Assembly: GCF_041228405.1 (NCBI RefSeq)
Contig: NZ_CP133888.1
Coordinates: 1,612,001-1,676,000 of the forward strand
Direction of reading: 5' to 3'
DNA from: Salinilacustrithrix flava
GTDB lineage: Bacteria; Actinomycetota; Acidimicrobiia; Acidimicrobiales; Salinilacustritrichaceae
DNA length: 64,000 bases
The notes below the pieces were generated by a model. The model ran no database searches and was not told the DNA's origin. It saw only the letters and a program-made list of their open reading frames with translations. The translations under genes were made by a program, and so were the position numbers. Each line of letters starts with the position of its first letter. Within the stretch, counting starts at the first letter, position 1. Shown here one piece after another: positions 32,968-41,716 of this stretch.

Positions 32968-33379
32968 TCATCGCATGTCGGGCTTGGTCCAGACCAGGGA
33001 GTAGCGCCACAGGACGTGGCGCCGGTACCGCACGTCGGGCAGCACCCGCTCGGCGATGGCGCGCATGCGGTCGTAGGTCTCCGGCGGCGGCCACACGATC
33101 GGCGCGGAGTGGTCCCAGTAGGTCCGCTTCGGGCTCAGCTTCAGCCAGCGGGTGCTGACCGCGCCGGCCACCTGCCAGCCCAGGCGGATGCGAGCGGGCC
33201 AGATCGAGGCTCGGCTCGTCCAGGTCGAGTCCGACCACCTCGGGGATCTCCTCGTGCAGGTCGCGGCTGAGCATGCCCTCGCCGCAGCCGACGTCGAGGG
33301 CCCGCCGCGCTCGCGGCGGCACCGCGTCGAGCACGACGCGGTGCAGGTGGATGTTGTGGTTCCAACGATCGTCCCCCAC
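32968..33379 (-). pseudogene. SAM methyltransferase with out-of-frame internal deletion
   Basis: From GTG 33379 (8 nt after TATGGT) one frame reads a class I methyltransferase start: DDRWNHNIHLHRVVLDAVPP, motif I RALDVGCGEGML, then VVGLDLDEPSLDLARS. Near 33185-33195 the sense switches to another frame with IRLGWQVAGAVSTRW, then SPKRTYWDHSAPIVWPPP and the end RYRRHVLWRYSLVWTKPDMR. Both halves match the two ends of one family of about 200-residue methyltransferases. About 70-80 residues covering motifs II-III are absent, and the length is 3n+1. A functional enzyme is not possible as read. A sequencing or assembly fault is the alternative. Confidence 0.7.
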
Positions 33380-33428
33380 GGCGCCGGACCATAGGTGGGC
33401 GAGAAGTCGCTGCGACGTGGGACTTCGG

Positions 33429-33798
33429 ATGACCAAGATGAGCGTCGTGGCCGCCCACCTGACCCCGGACGTCGTCGCCGCGCTCGATGCCGCCGTCCTC
33501 GGGTGGTTGGCGACGGCCGACGAGCAGGGCGTGCCGAACGTGTCGCCCAAGGAGGTGTTCGCCCACCTCGAGGGCGATCGCGTCGTGATCGCCCACATCG
33601 CCTCGCCCCGCTCGGCCCGCAACGCCCGGGCCAACCCGCAGGGCTGCTTCAGCGTCGTGGACGTCTTCCGCCAGCGGGGGTGCAAGCTCACCGGCGCCCT
33701 GCACCTCCACGGTCCGGAGGACGAGCGGTTCGAGGAGGTCGCAGCACCCCTGCGGGCGATGGTCGGCGACCTACGGGGTCCGGCCGGCGTCGTCGTAG
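33429..33798 (+). pseudogene. PPOX-family flavin-binding protein with internal deletion
   Basis: From ATG 33429 the reading matches small pyridoxamine-phosphate-oxidase-like proteins of about 140-150 residues: VVAALDAAVLGWLATADEQG, VPNVSPKEVFAHLEGDRVVI, ASPRSARNARANPQGCFSVV. The sense ends at APLRAMVG (near 33765). The next bases in another frame give TYGVRPASS and a stop at 33798, and T-Y-G-V-R-P is the usual C-terminus of this family. About 45 residues, including the second half of the flavin barrel, are gone and the frame is shifted. If translated without repair, the first frame would continue to 33902 into the lipoprotein gene, giving a 157-residue product with a random tail. Confidence 0.62.
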
Positions 33799-33843
33799 CC
33801 GCAACACCACAACTGCCAGTTCGGATTCGGGTACACCGGTGGG

Positions 33844-35049
33844 ATGCGTCGACCCCTCGTGCTCCTGCTCGCCGCCGCCCTGCTCGTCGCCGCGTGCGGT
33901 GACGACGACGCAGCGGCTCCCGACGACACCGGATCCGGTGATGTCGCCGACGACACCACGACGACGACCGAGGCACCCGAGGACGAGGTCCGCCTGAACG
34001 AGATCCAGGTGCTCGGCTCGCACAACAGCTACCACCTGCGTCCCGATCCCGATGTGCGGGCCGGCATCGCCGCGGTGGCCGGCGAGAAGATGGCCCTGGA
34101 GCTCGACTACGAGCACCTGCCCCTCACCGAGCAGCTCGAGGAGCACGGGATCCGCCAGTTCGAGCTCGACGTCTACGCCGACCCCGAGGGCGGACGCTTC
34201 GCCGACCGCCCGGCGCTGGCCGTGCTCGGCCGACCCACCGAGAGCGGCGAGACGGCGCTCGCCGAGCCGGGCTTCAAGGTGCTGCACCAGGTCGACGTCG
34301 ACTTCCGCAGCACGTGCCTGACGCTGGTGGCCTGCCTCACCGAGATCGAGGCGTGGTCATCGGCCGATCCCGACCACGAGCCCGTGATGATCATGATCGA
34401 GACCAAGCAGCAGTCGATCCCCGAGGCGCTCGGCGACGACCTCGACCCGGCCCTCGGCATCCCGTGGACCGAGGTCCTCACCTTCGATCGGGCGCTGTTC
34501 GACGCGCTGGAGGCCGAGATCCTCTCGGTGTTCGACCGGGACGCGATCATCACGCCCGACGACGTCCGGGGCGACGCCGCCACCCTGGAGGAGGCGGTGC
34601 TCGCCGGTGACGCCTGGCCCACGCTGGACGACGCCGCCGGCAAGGTCCTGTTCTCGCTCGTGGACCTCGGTCCGTCCCGGGACGTCTACGTCGGCGACGC
34701 CGCCAACCTGGAGAGCCGGCTGCTGTTCACGTCGTCGGAGGAGGGTCGGCCCGACGCGGCGTTCCTGCGCATCGACGACCCGATCACCGAGGCCGACCGC
34801 ATCCGCGCCGCGGTCGAGGCCGGCTACCTGGTGCGCACCCGCACCGACGTGCCCGGCGTCGACGCGGTCACCGGCGACACCACCCGCCGGGACGCGGCCT
34901 TCGAGAGCGGCGCCCACTACCTGTCCACCGACTACTACGTGGCCGACGAGAGCCTCGGCTACACCCTCGTCGTGGACCTGCCCGGCGACGGCTCGGCCCG
35001 GTGCAACCCGGTCAACGCCCCGGAGGGCTGCGACCTCGCCGGCGGATGA
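33844..35049 (+). CDS. lipoprotein with Ca2+-dependent PI-PLC-like domain
   Basis: A 401-residue secreted lipoprotein. The signal peptide RPLVLLLAAALLVAAC ends in a lipobox with Cys18, and an acidic Asp/Thr-rich tether follows. The catalytic domain begins with the PI-PLC X-type motif VLGSHNSYH (His60). It continues with LTEQLEEHGIRQFELDVYAD, a second histidine in FKVLHQVD, and HEPVMIMIETKQ, as in the calcium-dependent phosphoinositide phospholipase C-like family. It would cleave a phosphodiester lipid headgroup outside the membrane; the substrate is not known. A TACACC box (33832-33837) stands 6 nt before the ATG. Its stop overlaps the acylphosphatase start. Confidence 0.85.
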   Translation: MRRPLVLLLAAALLVAACGDDDAAAPDDTGSGDVADDTTTTTEAPEDEVRLNEIQVLGSHNSYHLRPDPDVRAGIAAVAGEKMALELDYEHLPLTEQLEEHGIRQFELDVYADPEGGRFADRPALAVLGRPTESGETALAEPGFKVLHQVDVDFRSTCLTLVACLTEIEAWSSADPDHEPVMIMIETKQQSIPEALGDDLDPALGIPWTEVLTFDRALFDALEAEILSVFDRDAIITPDDVRGDAATLEEAVLAGDAWPTLDDAAGKVLFSLVDLGPSRDVYVGDAANLESRLLFTSSEEGRPDAAFLRIDDPITEADRIRAAVEAGYLVRTRTDVPGVDAVTGDTTRRDAAFESGAHYLSTDYYVADESLGYTLVVDLPGDGSARCNPVNAPEGCDLAGG

Positions 35050-35339
35050 GCCCGTCCGAGCAGCCCGTCGTCCGCCGTGCCGTCACCGTGACGGGTCGGG
35101 TGCAGGGCGTGTCGTTCCGCTACCACACCGTGCAGCAGGCCGAGCGCCTCGGCCTCACCGGCTGGGTGCGCAACCACGACGACGGATCGGTCCGCCTGGA
35201 GGTGCAGGGGCCGGCGGACGCCGTCGCCGAGCTGGTGGGCTGGCTGCACCACGGCCCGTCCCACGCGCGGGTCGACGGCGTCCGGGAGGACGCCGTCGAC
35301 GTTCGCGATGGTGAGGCCGGCTTCCGCGCCGTGCGCTGA
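35046..35339 (+). CDS. acylphosphatase
   Basis: A 97-residue acylphosphatase, hydrolysing acyl phosphates such as carbamoyl- or acetyl-phosphate in the cytoplasm. The family signature is complete: VTVTGRVQGVSFRYHT with the phosphate-binding loop and catalytic Arg25, and GWVRNHDDGSV with Asn43 that positions water. The start overlaps the stop of the PI-PLC lipoprotein (ATGA), so it is translated in the same operon, although one product is exported and the other is not. It converges with the FtsX-type permease gene, 3 bp apart. Confidence 0.93.
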   Translation: MSPSEQPVVRRAVTVTGRVQGVSFRYHTVQQAERLGLTGWVRNHDDGSVRLEVQGPADAVAELVGWLHHGPSHARVDGVREDAVDVRDGEAGFRAVR

Positions 35340-35342
35340 CGG

Positions 35343-37883
35343 CTACTCGGTGGTGATGGCCCGGAGCACGTCGAGCCTCGCCGCCCGGCGGGCCGGGGCG
35401 ATGGCAGCCAGCAGGCCGGCGATCACCGCCAGCACCAGCAGGCCGATGAGCGTGCCGGTGGGGATGGCGACCCGGTCGAGGAACGAGTCGGGCAGGGTCG
35501 ACGAGGCGGCGATGCCGAACAGCACGCCGACGGCCACGCCGAGGACCGCGCCGAACAGTGACACGATCGCCGCCTCCCAGCGCACCATGCGCCGGGTCTG
35601 GCGGCGGGACATGCCCACCGCCCGGAGCAGGCCGAGCTCCCGGGTGCGTTCGAACACGGACAGCGCCAGGGTGTTGGCGATGCCGAGCACGGCGATGATC
35701 ACGGCCAGCAGCAGCAGCACGTTGACGGTCACCAGGATCTGGTCGATCTGGGCCTCCTGGGCGTCGAGGAACTCCTGGCGGTCGTCGATGTCGGCCTGGG
35801 GGAACTCGACCAGCGCGGCCTCGACCGCCGAGCGGGCCTCCTCCGGGGTGACCCCGTCGGCGGCCCGGGCCATCACGACGCCGTCGGTGACGTCGGTGAA
35901 GTTGGCGTCGTGGGCCTCGGTGGAGATCACGTAGTTCCCGGCGAAGGTGGCATCGGCGTGGGTGCCCACCACCGTGAACGTCTGCTCCCCGGTGGCACTG
36001 AAGGCCAGCGCCACCTCGTCGCCGGGCTCGAGGCCGAGGTCCCGGGCCGGGTCCTCGTGCACGAAGATCCCGTCGGCGCCGAGATCGGCCAGGGTCCCGC
36101 CGGACTGCACGTCGATGTCGACGAGCTCGCCGCCGTCGGCGTTCACGGCCACGAGCTCGCGGGTGGCACCCTCGAACTGGAAGCGGCCGAACCGGATGCC
36201 CGACACCGCGTCCAGCTCCGGCGTCTCCGCCAGGGTCTCGGCCAGGCGGGGGGAGAAGCCGGCGAAGGAGGTCTCGCTGATGACGTAGTCGGCCATGACC
36301 GACTGGTCGATCTTGGCGGCGAAGGTCTCCTTCACCGACGTGCCCACCACCGACGCCATCGTCACCAGCGCCAGGCCGATGACCAGCGCCGAGGCGGTGG
36401 ACGCGGTCCGGTACGGGTTGCGGGCCGCGTTGGCCCGGGCCAGCACGCCCGGCTCGCCGAACAGCTTGGCGATGGGCGCACCGAGCAGGCGGGCGACCGG
36501 GCCGGCGACGAGCGGTGACAGGTTGGCGATGCCGAGGAAGACCAGGACCGCGCCGAACCCGAGCGCGCTCAGCGTCGGTGCGGTGCCGTCGGTGACGGTC
36601 ATGCCCATCAGCACCAGCACGGCGCCGACGCCGGTCAGCGCCGCGCCGATGGTCAGGCGCAGGCGCCGGGAGCGGCCACCGGACTCGACCCCGTCCCGCA
36701 GCGCGGTGATCGGGGACACCTTGGCCGCCGACCGGGCCGGGATGACCGACGCGGCGAGCGTGACGCCGATGCCGACGACCAGCGCGGTGATGACCGTGGA
36801 GGCCTGCACCACCAGGGCGCCGGGCGGGAGGCTGAACCCGCCGGCGTTCAGCAGCCCGCGCAGGCCCATGGCGGTGAGCACGCCGGTGCCGAGGCCGATG
36901 AGCGACGAGAGGGTGCCGACCAGCAGCGCCTCGAGGATCACGGTCCGGCGGATCTGGGCGGCGGATGCGCCGATGGCCCGCAGGAGGGCGAGCTCCTTGA
37001 TGCGCTGGCCGAGGATGATCGAGAACGTGTTGTAGATGTAGAACGCCGACACGAACAGGGCGACGGCGGCGAAGCCGAGCAGCACGTTGCCGAAGATGTC
37101 GGCGATCTCGCCGAAGGCCTCGGCCCCCTCCTCGCTGACCTGGGTGCCGGTGACGACCTCGACGCTGTCGGGCAGGGCCCCGGCCATGGCCGTCTGGACC
37201 TCGTCGGCGTCCGCGCCGGGTTCGAGGCCGATGTAGATCTCGTCGTAGAGGCCCTCGCTGTCGAAGACCCGCTGGGCCTCCTCGGTCGAGAACATCGTCA
37301 GCACGGCGCCGGCGAGGGAGTTGCTCTCGCCGAAGGTGGCGGTGCCGACGAGGGTGAAGGTCTCCGTCCCGCCGGGCAGCAGGATCTCGACGGTGTCGCC
37401 GATCTCGTAGCCCTGGTCCTCGAAGGTGCCCTGGTCGAAGGCGACCTCGCCGGGCTCGTCGGGGCGCTCCCCGAGGTTGAGGGTGACCGGGTTCAGTCGG
37501 TCGGTCCCGCTCCACGAGGTGCCGATGAGCGGCGCGCCCGTGGTGGTGACCGGCTCGCCGTCGGTGCCGATGGGCTGCGCGGTGCCGCCCACGCCACCTT
37601 CGGCGACCTCGACGCCGTCGACGCCGCGGACGACGTCGAGCAGCTCGGCGGGCATGGGTTCGCGGTTGCCGGTGAAGGACTGCTCGTCGAAGGGGGCCCC
37701 GGAGCGGACCTGGAGGTCCACGCCGGCGCTGATCTCGGTCATGAGCGTGTCGAAGCTGCGCCGGACCGTGTCGGTCACCACGAGGCTGCCGACCACGAAG
37801 CTCACGCCGAGCACGACCGCGAAGCTGGTCATGACGAAGCGGATCTTGTGCGCCAGGAGCTGGCGGATGCTGAGGCGGAGCAT
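35343..37883 (-). CDS. MacB/FtsX-type ABC transporter permease (duplicated)
   Basis: An 846-residue permease with two FtsX units. An N-terminal helix (FVMTSFAVVLGVSFVVGSLVV) leads into an extracytoplasmic MacB-PCD domain, then the first FtsX helices at about 255-385 (LGFAAVALFVSAFYIYNTFSI). Central helices precede a second extracytoplasmic domain, and the C-terminal FtsX unit follows (LLLLAVIIAVLGIANTLALSV ... LLAAIAPARRAARL). Such proteins work as mechanotransmitters or lipoprotein/peptide exporters rather than classic pumps. Its ATG is 1 bp from the ATPase stop. It is read in the same direction as an upstream two-component system, which may control it. Confidence 0.92.
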   Translation of the reverse strand: MLRLSIRQLLAHKIRFVMTSFAVVLGVSFVVGSLVVTDTVRRSFDTLMTEISAGVDLQVRSGAPFDEQSFTGNREPMPAELLDVVRGVDGVEVAEGGVGGTAQPIGTDGEPVTTTGAPLIGTSWSGTDRLNPVTLNLGERPDEPGEVAFDQGTFEDQGYEIGDTVEILLPGGTETFTLVGTATFGESNSLAGAVLTMFSTEEAQRVFDSEGLYDEIYIGLEPGADADEVQTAMAGALPDSVEVVTGTQVSEEGAEAFGEIADIFGNVLLGFAAVALFVSAFYIYNTFSIILGQRIKELALLRAIGASAAQIRRTVILEALLVGTLSSLIGLGTGVLTAMGLRGLLNAGGFSLPPGALVVQASTVITALVVGIGVTLAASVIPARSAAKVSPITALRDGVESGGRSRRLRLTIGAALTGVGAVLVLMGMTVTDGTAPTLSALGFGAVLVFLGIANLSPLVAGPVARLLGAPIAKLFGEPGVLARANAARNPYRTASTASALVIGLALVTMASVVGTSVKETFAAKIDQSVMADYVISETSFAGFSPRLAETLAETPELDAVSGIRFGRFQFEGATRELVAVNADGGELVDIDVQSGGTLADLGADGIFVHEDPARDLGLEPGDEVALAFSATGEQTFTVVGTHADATFAGNYVISTEAHDANFTDVTDGVVMARAADGVTPEEARSAVEAALVEFPQADIDDRQEFLDAQEAQIDQILVTVNVLLLLAVIIAVLGIANTLALSVFERTRELGLLRAVGMSRRQTRRMVRWEAAIVSLFGAVLGVAVGVLFGIAASSTLPDSFLDRVAIPTGTLIGLLVLAVIAGLLAAIAPARRAARLDVLRAITTE

Positions 37884-37884
37884 C

Positions 37885-38652
37885 TCAGCGCGCCTCGGCC
37901 AGGTCGTCGCCGAAGCGCTTCATGCGGTCCAGCACCCGGTCCGCGGTCGGATCGGCCATGTCGTCGACGATCCGGCCGTCGGCCAGGAACAGGACCCGGT
38001 TGGCGTACGCCGCGGAGGCGGGGTCGTGGGTGACCATGACGATCGTCTGGCCCAGCTCCCGCGTGGCGTTGCGCATGAACGACAGGATCTCGGCACCGGT
38101 GGCCGAGTCGAGGTTGCCGGTCGGCTCGTCGGCGAACACGATCGCCGGGTCCGACGCGAGGGCGCGGGCGACGGCGACGCGCTGCTGCTGGCCGCCGGAC
38201 AGCTCGGACGGGCGGTGGTCGAGGCGGTCGCCCAGGCCGACGGCGGCGATGACCTCGGCCAGACGGGCTTCGTCGGGTGAGCGGCCGGCCAGGCGGGTCG
38301 GGAGCACGATGTTCTCGCGGGCGGTCAGGGTCGGGACCAGGTTGAACGCCTGGAACACGAACCCGATGCGGTCGCGGCGCAGCTCGGTCAGCTGCTTCTC
38401 CGACAGGGTCGACAGGTCGGTGCCGTCGACGATGACCTGACCGGAGGTCAACGTGTCGAGGCCGGCGAGGCAGTGCATCAGGGTGGACTTGCCGGAGCCG
38501 GAGGGGCCCATGATGGCGGTGAAGCGCCCGGCCTCCAGCTCGACGTCGACGTGGTCCAGGGCGGTGACCTCGGTGGTGCCGGAGCCGTAGACCTTGACGG
38601 CGTCGATGGCGCGGGCGGCGATGCCCGCAGGTGCTGCGTCGTGTTCGTTCAT
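37885..38652 (-). CDS. MacB/LolD-type ABC transporter ATP-binding protein
   Basis: A 255-residue nucleotide-binding protein. Walker A is GPSGSGKST (49-57), the Q-loop lies in FVFQAFNLVPTLTARENI, the signature is LSGGQ (151-155), Walker B is IVFADEP (171-177), and the H-loop is VTHDP. The FQAFNL and LSGGQQQRVAVARAL segments are typical of the MacB/LolD/FtsE group that pairs with FtsX-like permeases. It is directly upstream of such a permease. A TACCGT box (complement of 38660-38665) lies 7 nt before ATG 38652, so this pair has its own promoter separate from the two-component system upstream. Confidence 0.93.
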   Translation of the reverse strand: MNEHDAAPAGIAARAIDAVKVYGSGTTEVTALDHVDVELEAGRFTAIMGPSGSGKSTLMHCLAGLDTLTSGQVIVDGTDLSTLSEKQLTELRRDRIGFVFQAFNLVPTLTARENIVLPTRLAGRSPDEARLAEVIAAVGLGDRLDHRPSELSGGQQQRVAVARALASDPAIVFADEPTGNLDSATGAEILSFMRNATRELGQTIVMVTHDPASAAYANRVLFLADGRIVDDMADPTADRVLDRMKRFGDDLAEAR

Positions 38653-38735
38653 GAGGCGGACGGTACGGACGGGCCGCGGCCCCGTCGTCCGGCTGGCGGA
38701 TGATCCGCCGTCGTCCTGCAGGTTGATGCCGGGCG

Positions 38736-39401
38736 TCAGGCGCCCGGGGCCACCACGCCGGTGGCGTAGGCGTGGACCACCGCCTGGACGCGGTCGCGCA
38801 CCTCGAGCTTCATCAGGACCCGCCCGACGTGGGTCTTCACGGTGGCCTCGCCCAGGTACAGCTGCTCGGCGATCTCGCCGTTGGACAGCCCCCGGGCCAT
38901 CAGCACCAGCACCTCCCGCTCCCGCTCGGTCAGGCGGGCGAGGCGCTCGTCGTCCGCCGGTCGGGGCGCAGGGGCGGTCCGGCCGAACTCCTCGATGAGC
39001 CGGCGGGTCACGCTCGGGGCGAGGAGTGCCTCGCCCGATGCGACGACCCGGACGGCGTGCACCAGGTCGTCGGGCGGTGCGTCCTTGAGCAGGAAGCCGC
39101 TGGCCCCGGCGCGGAGCGCGTCGAAGACGTACTCGTCGAGGTCGAAGGTCGTGAGCACGAGCACGCGGGTCTCGATGCTCGCAGCCCGGAGGCGGCGGGT
39201 CGCCTCGATGCCGTCGACGCGGGGCATGCGCACGTCCATCAGGGCCACGTCGGCCGCGGCGCTGCGGCACAGGTCCACGGCTTCGTCGCCGTCGCCGGCC
39301 GTGCCGACCACGTCGATGTCGTCCTCCACATCGAGGATCATGCGGAAGCCGGTGCGCAGGAGCTCCTGGTCGTCGATGACGACGACGCGGATCGCGCTCA
39401 T
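38736..39401 (-). CDS. NarL-family response regulator
   Basis: A 221-residue response regulator. The receiver domain has Asp10/Asp11, the phospho-acceptor Asp56 (VALMDVRMP) and Lys106 in GFLLKDAPP. The LuxR-type helix-turn-helix covers about 155-215 (LTEREREVLVLMARGLSNGEIAEQL). Its partner is the histidine kinase encoded just upstream, with overlapping stop and start codons. The adjacent MacB-like transporter on the same strand is the likely regulon, as in many actinobacterial exporter-linked systems such as those sensing cell-envelope antibiotics. That link is inference from order. Confidence 0.93.
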   Translation of the reverse strand: MSAIRVVVIDDQELLRTGFRMILDVEDDIDVVGTAGDGDEAVDLCRSAAADVALMDVRMPRVDGIEATRRLRAASIETRVLVLTTFDLDEYVFDALRAGASGFLLKDAPPDDLVHAVRVVASGEALLAPSVTRRLIEEFGRTAPAPRPADDERLARLTEREREVLVLMARGLSNGEIAEQLYLGEATVKTHVGRVLMKLEVRDRVQAVVHAYATGVVAPGA

Positions 39402-40594
39402 GCCACGGCCGACCGGCTCAGGGGGATGGTGGCCCGCACCCGGAAGCCGCCGCCGGGACGGGCGCCGATGACGAGGGTGCCGCCGAACAGCTCGACCCGC
39501 TCGCGCATCCCGATCAGGCCCTGGCCCGACGAGGGCACGTCGTCGTGAGGTGGGCTGCCCCGGCCGTCGTCGGTCACCTCGATGTGGACGGCGTCGTCGT
39601 AGCGAACGGCGACGTGGGCCCGGGCCGGGCCGGCGTGCTTCATCACGTTGGTCAGCGCCTCCTGCACGATCCGGTACACGGTGAGGCCGATGCCGGCGGG
39701 GAGCTCGCTGGGTTCCTCATCCAGGTCGAGCTCGACGTCCATGCCGGCATCGCGCCACTGCTCGACGAGGGCGGTGAGGTCGCCGGCGGTGGGCTGCGGC
39801 TCGATCGCCGTCGCCCCCTGCTCGTGGCGGAGCACGCCGAGCAGGCGACGCAGCTCCTCGAGCGCGTTGCGCCCGGTGGACTCGACGACGGCGAGGGCTT
39901 CGGCGGCCTGCGCCGGGTTGCGGTCCAGCACCCGGCGGCCGGCACCGGCCTGCACGACCATGACCGACACGCTGTGGGCCACGACGTCGTGGAGCTCACG
40001 GGCGATGCGGACCCGCTCCTCCTGGACGGCGAGCTCGGCGGCGGCGGCCTGCTCGCGCTCGGCCCGCTCGGCGCGCGCCTCGACCTCGGCCAGGTAGGCA
40101 CCCCGGTTCCGCACGCTGTCGCCGATCGTCCAGGCGGTGGCGAAGATGACGGTGTTGGCCACCACGGCGATCGCGGGTAGGTCCTCGTCGTCCACCACGA
40201 CGCCCACCACCATGACGGCGACGAGGGCGAGGCCGACGACCAGGCCCACGTGCAGGGAGCGGGGGCGGTCGACGTGGGCGGCGAGGGTGTAGAGCATCAG
40301 CAGCATCGCGATGGTCACACCGGAGTCGACGTAGTCGAGCACCCAGTACGCCACGATCAGCCCGGTCACGACCCACGTGACCGCCTCGGGGTTCCGGCGC
40401 CGGAGCGCGACGGCGCACCAGATGGTGACGGCCAGCGCCACGCCGAGGACGTCGACCTCGCGGTTCGACTCCGAGGTCATCTCGGGGTCGATCGTCAGCA
40501 GCCCGACCAGGCTCACCGCGCCGAGCGCGAGCGCGAGGAGCGCGTCCCACGCCTGGGGGTGGTCTCGAAGCCACTGGACGGGGTGTCTCAGCAC
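39398..40594 (-). CDS. HisKA_3 sensor histidine kinase
   Basis: A 398-residue membrane kinase. The N-terminal 160 residues hold about five hydrophobic segments with little extracytoplasmic loop, so sensing is probably within the membrane. A short coiled coil (EVEARAERAEREQAAAAELAV) leads to the HisKA_3 dimerisation helix with phospho-His202 (RIARELHDVVAHSVSVM). The HATPase domain has N-box EALTNVMKHA, DDGRG and the G2 region GQGLIGMRERV. It is typical of NarX/DesK-like sensors. GTG 40594 follows TACCGT (complement of 40601-40606) by 6 nt. The stop overlaps the regulator's ATG. Confidence 0.92.
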   Translation of the reverse strand: MLRHPVQWLRDHPQAWDALLALALGAVSLVGLLTIDPEMTSESNREVDVLGVALAVTIWCAVALRRRNPEAVTWVVTGLIVAYWVLDYVDSGVTIAMLLMLYTLAAHVDRPRSLHVGLVVGLALVAVMVVGVVVDDEDLPAIAVVANTVIFATAWTIGDSVRNRGAYLAEVEARAERAEREQAAAAELAVQEERVRIARELHDVVAHSVSVMVVQAGAGRRVLDRNPAQAAEALAVVESTGRNALEELRRLLGVLRHEQGATAIEPQPTAGDLTALVEQWRDAGMDVELDLDEEPSELPAGIGLTVYRIVQEALTNVMKHAGPARAHVAVRYDDAVHIEVTDDGRGSPPHDDVPSSGQGLIGMRERVELFGGTLVIGARPGGGFRVRATIPLSRSAVA

Positions 40595-40619
40595 GACGAA
40601 ACGGTACCGGCGGTCGCCG

Positions 40620-40650
40620 GCCGGGTCGTCAGCCGGGGGGATGACCCGGC
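40620..40650 (-). terminator. hairpin after the glutathionyl-hydroquinone reductase gene
   Basis: GCCGGGTC (40620-40627) pairs with GACCCGGC (40643-40650). It sits between the GHR stop (40673) and the kinase start (40594), and no U-tract follows. It could end GHR transcripts before the kinase promoter at 40601-40606. Confidence 0.4.
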
Positions 40651-40672
40651 GGTCCTCCCGGAGGGGGAGCGG

Positions 40673-41686
40673 TCAGGCGGCCACCAGCGGGGTGTGGGCG
40701 GGGTCGACGCGCTCGTCGGCCGACGGCGGTCCCGGCGGGGTGCCCTCGCCGAACGGCGAACCGCCGAGCGACTCGCGCCCGTGCTCGGTCGTCCAGCCCG
40801 ACAGGTCGGGCCCGGCGGGCACGATGCCGGTGGGGTTCACGTCGGTGTGGACCTCGTAGTAGTGGCGCTTGATCTGGTCGAAGTCGATCGTGTCGCCGAA
40901 GCCGGGCGTCTGGAACAGGTCCCGGGCGTAGGCCCACAGCACCGGCATCTCGCTGAGCTTGTTGCGGTTGCACTTGAAGTGGGTCTGGTAAACGGCGTCG
41001 AAGCGGGCCAGGGTCGTGAACAGTCGCACGTCGGCCTCGGTGATGGTGCCCCCCATGAGGTAGCGCCGGCCCTCGAGGCGCTCGGACAGCCAGTCGAGCC
41101 GGTCGAACAGCCGGTGGTAGGCGTCCTCGTAGCTGGCCTGGTTGCCGGCGAAGCCGCACTCGTACACGCCGTTGTTGACCTCCCGGTACACGAGCTCCAT
41201 GACCTCGTCCATCTCGTCGCGCAGCGGTTCGGGGTACAGGTCCGGGGCGCCGGGCCGGTGGTGCTCACGCCACTCGGTGGACAGGTCGAGGGTGATCTGG
41301 GGGTAGTCGTTGGTGACGACCTGGCCGGTCTCGATCTCCACGATGGCCGGCACGGTGATCCCCTTGTCGTAGCCCGGGTCCCGGGCGAAGTAGGCCTCCT
41401 GCAGGCGCTCGATGCCGAGCACCGGGTCCACCTCCCCGGGGTCGAGGTCGAAGGTCCAGCTGCGCTCGTCGTGGGTCGGTCCGCACACGCCCATCGACAG
41501 CACGTCCTCGAGCCCGAGCAGCCGGCGCACGATGATCGACCGGTTCGCCCACGGGCAGGCCCGGGCCACGACCAGGCGGTAGCGCCCCGACTCGACCGGG
41601 TAGCCGTCGCGCCCGTCGGCGGTGATGCGCGTCGGGATGTAGCTGGTGTCGCGCTCGTACCCGTCGGACTCGATGTAGGAGGGCAT
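40673..41686 (-). CDS. glutathionyl-hydroquinone reductase (Xi-class GST-like)
   Basis: A 337-residue member of the ECM4/YqjG/PcpF family. The thioredoxin-fold part has the catalytic cysteine Cys44 in ARACPWANRS. The C-terminal helical part holds typical blocks (YECGFAGNQASYEDAYHRLFDRL, RYLMGGTITEADVRLF and TLARFDAVYQTHFKCN). The enzyme removes a thiol from S-conjugated hydroquinones. Actinobacteria generally use mycothiol instead of glutathione, so the thiol here may be mycothiol. A TAGGAC box lies 7 nt before ATG 41686. It has no obvious operon partner; the antiporter gene upstream on the same strand ends 30 bp away. Confidence 0.9.
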   Translation of the reverse strand: MPSYIESDGYERDTSYIPTRITADGRDGYPVESGRYRLVVARACPWANRSIIVRRLLGLEDVLSMGVCGPTHDERSWTFDLDPGEVDPVLGIERLQEAYFARDPGYDKGITVPAIVEIETGQVVTNDYPQITLDLSTEWREHHRPGAPDLYPEPLRDEMDEVMELVYREVNNGVYECGFAGNQASYEDAYHRLFDRLDWLSERLEGRRYLMGGTITEADVRLFTTLARFDAVYQTHFKCNRNKLSEMPVLWAYARDLFQTPGFGDTIDFDQIKRHYYEVHTDVNPTGIVPAGPDLSGWTTEHGRESLGGSPFGEGTPPGPPSADERVDPAHTPLVAA

Positions 41687-41716
41687 GGCCCCAGTCCTAC
41701 CCCTGCGGGCAGGCCG

